Made by a program: the position numbers and the translations under genes
Notes under the pieces: generated by a model
Databases searched by the model: none
What the model saw: only the letters and a program-made list of their open reading frames with translations
Told to the model about the DNA's origin: nothing
Shown: positions 7,277-12,622 of the stretch, in pieces
How positions within the stretch are numbered: position 1 is the stretch's first letter
How the letters are laid out: each line of letters starts with the position of its first letter
Assembly (NCBI GenBank): GCA_035656335.1
Contig: DASRSS010000228.1
Span: 1-12,622 of the forward strand
From: DASRSS01 sp035656335
GTDB taxonomy: Bacteria; Actinomycetota; Actinomycetes; Mycobacteriales; Jatrophihabitantaceae
Direction: 5' to 3'
Length of the DNA stretch: 12,622 nt

Positions 7277-9931
7277 ATGAGCGCCCCGGCCGTCACGCGA
7301 CCGTCAGCCGGTGCCTCACCGTCGGCGATTCGCGTGGCGGCCGCGCAGCCGGTCGACGAGGTGCTGGCCTCGCTCGACTCCGAGCCGTCCGGCCTCACGT
7401 CGGCCGAGGCGTTCCGTCGCCTGGCCGTCGACGGCCGCAACGCGGTGTCGACGCACCGAGCTCGGGCGCTGCGCGTGCTGTGGCACCAGCTCCGCTCGCC
7501 GCTGCTGGGGTTGCTGCTCGCCGCCGCCCTCGCGTCCGCCTTCGTCGGCGAGCGCAGCGACGCCGCGATCATCGGCGCGATCGTCGCGCTCTCGGTCGGC
7601 CTCGGCTTCGTCAACGAGTACCGGGCCGAGCGGGCGGCGCAAGCCTTGCATTCGCAGCTGCATCACAACGTGCTCGCGCTGCGCGACGGGCGGCCGGTGC
7701 CGGTCGATGTGACCGAGCTGGTTGCCGGCGATGTCGTCCAGCTTCGGCTCGGCGACATCGTGCCCGCGGACGTCCGGCTGATCGACGCGATCGAGTTGGA
7801 GTGCGACGAGTCGGTTCTGACCGGCGAATCGCTGCCCGTGGCGAAGGATTCGGCCCCGGTACCGGCGAATGCCGCGCTGGCCGAGCTCGCCGGGTGCGCA
7901 CTGATGGGAACCGTCGTGCACGCCGGGTCTGGACGTGGCGTGGTGGTCGCGACCGGCCCGCGTGCGGAGTTCGGCGCTGTCGCCGCCGGGCTTGCGGGGC
8001 ACGAGGTCGAGACCGGATTCCAGGCCGGTCTGCGCCGCTTCTCGATGCTGCTGGTGTACGTCGCCGGCACGCTGACGACGTCGATCTTCGTGATCAACGT
8101 TGCTCTGCACAAGCCGCTCGTCGACGCGTTGCTCTTCTCGCTCGCGATCGCGGTCGGCATTACGCCGCAGCTGTTGCCGGCCGTGGTGTCGACGAGCCTG
8201 GCGGCCGGGTCGCGCCAGCTCAGCCGGAGCAAGGTCCTGGTCAAGCGGTTGGTCTGCATCGAGGACCTCGGCGACCTCGACACGCTGTTCACCGACAAGA
8301 CCGGAACCCTGACCCAGGGACGGATCAGCTTCATGCGCGCGGTGCCGTGTGCGGGGACCAGCACGGCCGAGCTGCTGCGATGGGGGTTGCTGTGCACCGA
8401 GGTGATGCCGGGTCCGGACGGTCGAGCCGCCGGCGGCAACGCACTCGACGTGGCGCTCTGGGAGTCACCCGCGGCGACCGCGCACCGTGCCGCGCTGCTG
8501 GGTTCGCGGCGGCTGGCGGTGCTGCCGTTCGACCACGAGCGCCGGATGGTTTCGGTGCTGGTCGAGGACGGCGCAGCGACGCCGACGCTCATCACCAAGG
8601 GCGCGCCCGAGACAGTGCTCGATCGCTGTGCCGCGGTCACCGAACCGGCACGCGCGGCACTGGCGGCCGAGTTCGCCGCCGGGAACCGGGTGGTCGCCGT
8701 CGCGACGCGAACCGCCAAGCCGTCCGCCCGCATCGACGGCACCGACGAGCGCGATCTGCACCTGGCCGGCCTGCTGGTCTTTCTCGACCCGCCCAAACCC
8801 GACGCCGCGCGTGCGCTTGGACGGCTGGCGGAGCTGGGGGTCACCGTCCGGGTGGTGACCGGCGACAACGCGGCGGTCGCCGCCAAGGTGTGCGCCGACC
8901 TCGGACTGCCCCCGGGCGAGGTGCTGTCCGGCGCGGACATCGACCGGCTGCCCGACGGCGAGCTGGCCGCCGCGATCTCCCGCACCAGGGTGTTCGCGCG
9001 GGTGAGTCCGGAGCACAAGGCCCGGATCGTCCGGCTGCAGCGCCTGACCGGCGGCGATGTCGGCTTCCTCGGAGACGGAGTGAACGACGCGCTCGCCCTG
9101 CACGCTGCCGACGTCGGCATCTCGGTCGACTCGGCCACCGACGTGGCCAAGGACGCGGCCGACGTCATCCTGCTCGAGAAGGACCTGGGGGTCCTTGCCG
9201 ACGGCGTCGCCGAGGGCCGCCGGATCTTCGCGAACACGATCAAGTACGTGCTGATGGGGACGTCCAGCAACTTCGGGAACATGTTCTCCGCCGCCGGCGC
9301 GTCGACGTTCCTGCGCTTCCTGCCGATGCTGCCCGGCCAGATCCTGCTCAACAACCTGCTGTACGACACCAGCCAGCTCGCCATCCCGAGCGACGAGGTC
9401 GACGCCGAGCAGCTGCGTCGTCCGTCGCACTGGGACGTCGGATTCATCCGGCGGTTCATGATCTTCTTCGGTCCGGTCAGCTCGGCGTTCGACTTCGCGA
9501 CGTTCGCGGTGCTGTTATGGGGCCTGCACGCCGGCGCCGCCGAGTTCCGGTCCGGCTGGTTCGTCGAGTCGCTCGCGACCCAGACCCTGGTGATCTTCGC
9601 CATCCGTACCCGCCGGACGCCGTTCTGGCGCAGCCGGCCGAGTCTGCCGCTGACCCTGTCGGCGCTGGCAGCCGTCGCCGTCGGTGCGCTCCTGCCGCTC
9701 AGCCCGCTCGCTCGACCACTCGGCTTCGGACGGCCGCCCGCCTCGTTCTACCTGCTGTTGATCGTCCTGGTCGTCGCATACCTCGCGCTGATCGAACTGG
9801 GCAAGGCGCGCTTCTACCGGATGGCTGCTGCGCGCCCGCCGGGTGCCGCCGTGGCGAGGCGTCCGCACAACCGGCACCTGCGGCGCAGGGCCGCGTACTT
9901 CGTCCACCGGCTGGAGGGCCGGCGTGTCTGA
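7277..9931 (+). CDS. mgtA: MgtA-type (P3B) P-type ATPase, probable Mg2+ importer
   Basis: An 884-residue P-type ATPase of the inner membrane. Landmarks: two N-terminal helices (about 73-115), actuator loop TGES at 182-185, M3/M4 with TPQLLP at 296-301, phosphorylation motif DKTGTLT with Asp340, nucleotide-binding KGAPE at 441-445, hinge GDGVND at 599-604, then about six C-terminal helices. The region after the hinge (SSNFGNMFSAAGAS, FLPMLPGQILLNNLLYDTSQLAIP, MIFFGPVSS) closely follows enterobacterial MgtA, which places it in the Mg2+ class rather than the Ca2+ or heavy-metal classes. Enterobacterial MgtA has Glu in its TPEMLP motif; here it is Gln298. I have an impression that this is common in actinomycete homologues. 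The C-terminus ends in an unusual Arg-rich tail of about 40 residues. It follows the Acg-like gene after four bases and overlaps the ABC ATPase gene by eight. Transported ion is inferred. Confidence 0.92.
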   Translation: MSAPAVTRPSAGASPSAIRVAAAQPVDEVLASLDSEPSGLTSAEAFRRLAVDGRNAVSTHRARALRVLWHQLRSPLLGLLLAAALASAFVGERSDAAIIGAIVALSVGLGFVNEYRAERAAQALHSQLHHNVLALRDGRPVPVDVTELVAGDVVQLRLGDIVPADVRLIDAIELECDESVLTGESLPVAKDSAPVPANAALAELAGCALMGTVVHAGSGRGVVVATGPRAEFGAVAAGLAGHEVETGFQAGLRRFSMLLVYVAGTLTTSIFVINVALHKPLVDALLFSLAIAVGITPQLLPAVVSTSLAAGSRQLSRSKVLVKRLVCIEDLGDLDTLFTDKTGTLTQGRISFMRAVPCAGTSTAELLRWGLLCTEVMPGPDGRAAGGNALDVALWESPAATAHRAALLGSRRLAVLPFDHERRMVSVLVEDGAATPTLITKGAPETVLDRCAAVTEPARAALAAEFAAGNRVVAVATRTAKPSARIDGTDERDLHLAGLLVFLDPPKPDAARALGRLAELGVTVRVVTGDNAAVAAKVCADLGLPPGEVLSGADIDRLPDGELAAAISRTRVFARVSPEHKARIVRLQRLTGGDVGFLGDGVNDALALHAADVGISVDSATDVAKDAADVILLEKDLGVLADGVAEGRRIFANTIKYVLMGTSSNFGNMFSAAGASTFLRFLPMLPGQILLNNLLYDTSQLAIPSDEVDAEQLRRPSHWDVGFIRRFMIFFGPVSSAFDFATFAVLLWGLHAGAAEFRSGWFVESLATQTLVIFAIRTRRTPFWRSRPSLPLTLSALAAVAVGALLPLSPLARPLGFGRPPASFYLLLIVLVVAYLALIELGKARFYRMAAARPPGAAVARRPHNRHLRRRAAYFVHRLEGRRV
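9913..9917 (+). promoter_or_regulatory. ribosome binding site of the ABC ATPase gene
   Basis: GGAGG lies six bases before the GTG at 9924, inside the end of the P-type ATPase gene. It selects this GTG over a longer in-frame reading from 9843 whose extra residues show no ABC homology. Confidence 0.75.
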
Positions 9932-10835
9932 GACGGTTGTGCGTGCCGAGGGGCTGACGCGTCGCTTCGGCGTCGGGCGCGGCATCTTCGATGTGTCCTT
10001 CACCGTCGGTCGCGGCGAGGTGCTCGGGTTCCTCGGGCCGAACGGCGCCGGCAAGAGCACCACGTTGCGGGTGCTGCTCGGGCTCTATCGGTCCGATCGC
10101 GGGCGCAGTGAGCTGTTCGGGCTCGACCGGCGTCGGGCGGCGGTCCGGGTGAACCGGCGCATCGGCTATCTGCCCGGTGAGCTGGCGCTGTATCCGAGGC
10201 TGACCGGGCGCACCCTGCTGGACGCCGTGGCCCGCACCCGCGGGCTGACCGACCGGGCGGAGGAGCGCCGGCTGGTCGACCGCTTCGAGGCCGAACTCGA
10301 TCGTCCGGTGCGCACGCTGTCGAAGGGTAACCGGCAGAAGATCGGGTTGGTGGCCGCGTTCATGCACCGGCCCGAGCTGCTGATCCTCGACGAGCCGACG
10401 GCCGGACTGGACCCGCTGCTGCAGGCGGAGTTCGTGAAGCTGGTGCGCGAGTGCGTCGCGGACGGCCGGACCGTGTTGCTGTCCTCGCACGACCTCGACG
10501 AGGTGCAGCAGGTGGCCGATCGGGTCACCGTCATCAAGGACGGCCGGATCCTCGTCACCGACACGGTTGAGGGACTGCGCGGAACTGCGCCGCGCACCAT
10601 CGAGTTCCAGTTCGCCACCCCGGTCGGTTCCGCCTGCTTCGCGGGCCTGCCTGGCGTTCGGGTCGTGGAGCAGGCGGGTGCTCGGGTGCTGCTCTCGTAC
10701 GTCGGGAGCGTCGCGCCGATCCTGCAGGTGGCGGCCGGGCTGGACCCGATCACGGTCACGGCTCGTCCGGTCAACCTCGAGGAAGTGTTCCTGAGTTACT
10801 ACCGGTCCAGGACGGTGGCGGCTGATGCGCGTTGA
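9924..10835 (+). CDS. ABC transporter ATP-binding protein (ABC-2/NatA-like exporter type)
   Basis: A 303-residue cytoplasmic ATPase that would power the neighbouring membrane protein. It carries Walker A GPNGAGKST at 38-46, a Q-loop region near GYLPGEL at 81-87, the signature LSKGNRQK at 132-139 (LSKGN is a common variant of LSGGQ in ABC-2 type exporters), Walker B LLILDEP at 152-158, the D-loop AGLDP at 160-164 and the H-loop His189 in SSHD. After about residue 215 comes a C-terminal domain ending in NLEEVFLSYYR, as is usual in drug/lipid/Na+ type exporters. The start is GTG with GGAGG six bases upstream; it overlaps the P-type ATPase stop by eight bases, and its end overlaps the permease ATG by 11. 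The exported substrate is unknown. Confidence 0.95.
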   Translation: MSETVVRAEGLTRRFGVGRGIFDVSFTVGRGEVLGFLGPNGAGKSTTLRVLLGLYRSDRGRSELFGLDRRRAAVRVNRRIGYLPGELALYPRLTGRTLLDAVARTRGLTDRAEERRLVDRFEAELDRPVRTLSKGNRQKIGLVAAFMHRPELLILDEPTAGLDPLLQAEFVKLVRECVADGRTVLLSSHDLDEVQQVADRVTVIKDGRILVTDTVEGLRGTAPRTIEFQFATPVGSACFAGLPGVRVVEQAGARVLLSYVGSVAPILQVAAGLDPITVTARPVNLEEVFLSYYRSRTVAADAR

Positions 10836-11612
10836 GCTGACCCGACTGGACCTCCGGCTACGGCGCCGCTCCGCGCTCGCCTACGCCGTCGGTACGGCCG
10901 CGTATGCGGTGCTCATCGTGGCTCTCTACCCGTCCTTTCGGGACGATCCGGCGCTGGACCGGTTCACCGAGGGCAGCAACGCGACCGTCGCCGCCCTTTC
11001 GGCGCGAGCGGCTCCCTGACCTCACCCAGCGGGTGGATCAACGCCAACCTCTACGGCAACTTCGTTCCGCTGATCCTGCTGTTGATCACGATCGGCTACG
11101 GGGCGCACGCGATCGCCGGCCAGAGCGAGGACGGCACGCTGGGCGCTGTGCTGACCCTTCCGGTCACGCGCCGCAGCGTGCTGGAGCAGAAGGTGACCGC
11201 CCTGGTGCTGCTGGCGTTCCCCAGTGCGGCCCTGGTCGTGGCCGGAGTCGCGTTCGGGCGGGTCTTCGGACTCACGCTCGGGTACGGCGGGTTGTTGGCG
11301 ATCACCGCCGGATCGCTGCTGCTGGCGCTCGACTTCGGTCTGCTGGCCATGCTGCTCGGCACGGTTGCCGGCAGCCGGGCCGTCGCCCTCGGCGTCACTT
11401 CTGGCCTCGCGCTCGCCGCGTACGTGCTCAGCGCGCTGGCGCCCGTCGTATCGTGGCTGCGGCCGGCGCGGTACGCATCGCTGTTCTTCTACGCGACGGG
11501 CTCGGGCCAGCTCGACACACCGCGTCCGGGCCATCTCGCCGTGTTGGCGGCGGTCGGGGTGGTCGCTGGCATTCTCACCGCGGTCGCCTTCGACCGGATG
11601 GACGTGCCATAG
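10825..11612 (+). pseudogene. ABC-2 type transporter permease, interrupted by a one-base frameshift
   Basis: The reading from ATG 10825 gives MRVELTRLDLRLRRRSALAY and a first membrane helix (about 17-35), then runs into a TGA at 11017-11019. From about 10998 a second frame carries straight on with FGASGSLTSPSGWINANLYG, then GYGAHAIAGQSEDGTLG and LTLPVTRR, which are typical of ABC-2 permeases, plus about five more helices to the TAG at 11610. Joined across CCCTTT (10994-10999) the product would be about 262 residues, the expected size for this permease class. Restoring one base there would give VAALFGASGS, so I read it as a one-base deletion. It may be a real inactivation or an error in a short homopolymer. 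The second part has TTG 11082 as a possible restart, but lacks the first helix. It should pair with the ATPase encoded just upstream, whose end it overlaps by 11 bases. Confidence 0.85.
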
Positions 11613-11626
11613 GCCCGGCGACGGAG

Positions 11627-12397
11627 CTACTGCATCGTGAAGCGGGCCGCGGTCACCTGCGCGCGAAAGAACTCACCGCGCGCCTGCCGGTCAGTGTCCC
11701 ACCACCAGGACGCGCGGAACCGCGACGGGATCGTCACGCCGTCGAAGCGCCGCTCCTGCTCGACGACGACGCCGAACGGGTAGGCGCCGAAGTGCCGGCC
11801 GTCCGGGTTTCCCCAGCGCAGCATGGACAGCTGCAGCAACTCGCCGTGGTGGCCGATGTGCAGTTGCACCTGCACTTCGTGGCCACCGACCGTCCATGTC
11901 GCGCGCACCCGATCCGGGTCGGGGCAGCCGTCCCACCGTGCGGAGGCGAAGGCGGTGGGTACGAGGACGGCCTCGCCGGCGAGTCGGCCGGCCGCGCTGC
12001 GCGTCACGTCCGGGCCTTCGCCGGAATGCAGTGGCAGCGCACCGAGGAGTCGCCAGTGCATCTCCCCGCGGCCGTCGGCATAGCTGTCGTAGCCGCGCAC
12101 CGGCAGCCCGGCCATCCGGGTCCGGGCCGTCCAGAGGAAGCGGTCCGGCGGTGTGATCGTCTGCTCTGCCGCGAAGTAGCGCCACCGCCCGAGCCGGATG
12201 AATCCGTGCATCTCCAGCTTCGCGGTGCGCCACATCGGGGTTCCCTCGGCGATCGCATGGCACAGCCAGCGACGCGCTGCCTCCGGCAGGTGGGCGACCA
12301 GCCCCGGCTCGAAGTGCCCGTGTGCCGGCGGGGCAACGGCGGTGAGGGACGGAGCCCCCCGCGGGTCTCCCCGCCCGGTGCCGTCAGTGGTCGTCAT
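11627..12397 (-). CDS. DUF6544-like conserved protein of unknown function
   Basis: A 256-residue soluble protein with no signal peptide or membrane helix. After a low-complexity Gly/Pro-rich N-terminus (about 1-30), the body resembles, as I recall it, the DUF6544 family: LPEAARRWLCHAI near 38-50, KLEMHGFIRLGRWRYFAAEQ, FLWTARTRMAGLPVRGYDSY, LPLHSGEGPDVTRSAAGRLAGE, VLVPTAFAS-RW, and a C-terminal VTIPSRFRASWWWDTD segment. It has the alternating strand pattern of a beta-rich lipid-binding-like fold, which is only an inference. The ATG at 12397 is chosen because the family-like body follows it and upstream residues in this frame look non-coding. It overlaps the end of the upstream small gene by 14 bases, suggesting coupling. 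It is convergent with the permease, with 14 bases between the two stops and no visible terminator. Confidence 0.8.
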   Translation of the reverse strand: MTTTDGTGRGDPRGAPSLTAVAPPAHGHFEPGLVAHLPEAARRWLCHAIAEGTPMWRTAKLEMHGFIRLGRWRYFAAEQTITPPDRFLWTARTRMAGLPVRGYDSYADGRGEMHWRLLGALPLHSGEGPDVTRSAAGRLAGEAVLVPTAFASARWDGCPDPDRVRATWTVGGHEVQVQLHIGHHGELLQLSMLRWGNPDGRHFGAYPFGVVVEQERRFDGVTIPSRFRASWWWDTDRQARGEFFRAQVTAARFTMQ

Positions 12398-12622
12398 GGC
12401 CGAACCGCGGGCGCTGACCCGCTCGCTCCGTCGAGCCGAGTCCGAGCTCGGCACCGAGTTCGCGCAGCCGCCGCGACTTGTCCCGCAGGACGCGGCCCTC
12501 GGCACGCCAGCCGCGCCGGTCGCTGCGTCGCCAGAGCGGCGGACGGCGGCGGCGCCAGTGGTCGGTCGCCGCCTGCCAGCAGCAGTCCTCGGTCAGCAGC
12601 ACGAGCAGATCGGAACTGCTCA
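12384..12622 (-). CDS. unrecognised small Arg/Trp-rich protein (N-terminus off the right edge)
   Basis: The last 78 codons of a gene that stays open to the right edge of the window; a GTG at 12602 is a possible internal or true start. I do not recognise the family. The visible sequence is rich in Arg and Trp (for example CCWQAATDHWRRRRPPLWRR), followed by a charged helix-like stretch (VLRDKSRRLRELGAELGL) and a polar tail ending in HDDH. Third codon positions are very strongly G/C, as in the neighbouring genes, which favours real coding. Its TGA lies inside the start of the DUF6544-like gene (14-base overlap), so the two are probably co-transcribed. A chance open frame in GC-rich DNA remains possible. 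Confidence 0.5.
   Translation of the reverse strand, partial: SSSDLLVLLTEDCCWQAATDHWRRRRPPLWRRSDRRGWRAEGRVLRDKSRRLRELGAELGLGSTERAGQRPRFGHDDH

Noticed and set aside
7480..9957. An 825-codon plus-strand frame and a 646-codon minus-strand frame within the P-type ATPase gene
   Set aside because: Both are Arg/Ala- or Ser-rich shadows of a gene whose own frame has all the P-type ATPase motifs from end to end.
10994..11001. Programmed -1 ribosomal frameshifting in the permease
   Set aside because: CCCTTTC is not in the X-XXY-YYZ phase relative to the zero frame, and no downstream pseudoknot could be made out by eye. Deletion or sequencing error is simpler, though not excluded.
11612..11640. Bidirectional terminator between the convergent permease and DUF6544-like genes
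   Set aside because: Only 14 bases separate the stops, and I see no stem followed by a T-run on either strand.

Overview
The window is very GC-rich, with strong G/C preference at third codon positions, many GTG starts and four-base gene overlaps. Together with the protein families present, this points to a high-GC actinomycete (Actinomycetota). The genus cannot be named from the sequence. Gene density is high, no intergenic gap exceeds about 160 bases, and I see no tRNA, rRNA, CRISPR array, insertion sequence or integrase.

Left part, minus strand (1-6092): a divergent promoter region at about 6093-6252 drives, leftward, a phosphoketolase (xfp), an acetate kinase (ackA) and a single-GAF DevS/DosS-like sensor histidine kinase. 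Each gene overlaps the next by four bases. After a 68-base gap comes a GNAT acetyltransferase fused to an NDP-forming acyl-CoA synthetase, which runs off the left edge. Phosphoketolase makes acetyl-phosphate, acetate kinase turns it into acetate plus ATP, and the last protein could interconvert acetate and acetyl-CoA and/or acetylate proteins. The result is a fermentative ATP-yielding and acetyl-signalling module with its own sensor kinase.

Middle and right part, plus strand (6253-11612): an Acg-family nitroreductase-fold protein, an MgtA-type P-type ATPase, an ABC transporter ATPase, and an ABC-2 type permease broken by a one-base frameshift near 10996-10999. Spacing (4 bases, then overlaps of 8 and 11) suggests one operon.

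Right end, minus strand (11627-12622): a DUF6544-like protein, and overlapping its start the C-terminal part of a small unrecognised Arg/Trp-rich protein that continues past the right edge. This block is convergent with the transporter operon.

The most informative non-coding signals are two sequences close to the DosR/DevR dormancy-regulator box of mycobacteria. One (6151-6164) lies in the divergent promoter between xfp and the Acg gene. The other (1401-1414) lies just upstream of the GNAT/acyl-CoA synthetase gene. Together with the gene content (DevS-like kinase, Acg-like protein, P-type ATPase), the window looks like a DosR-type hypoxia/dormancy island with a phosphoketolase-acetate kinase energy module built in. 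The regulator itself is not in the window, so the regulon assignment is an inference.
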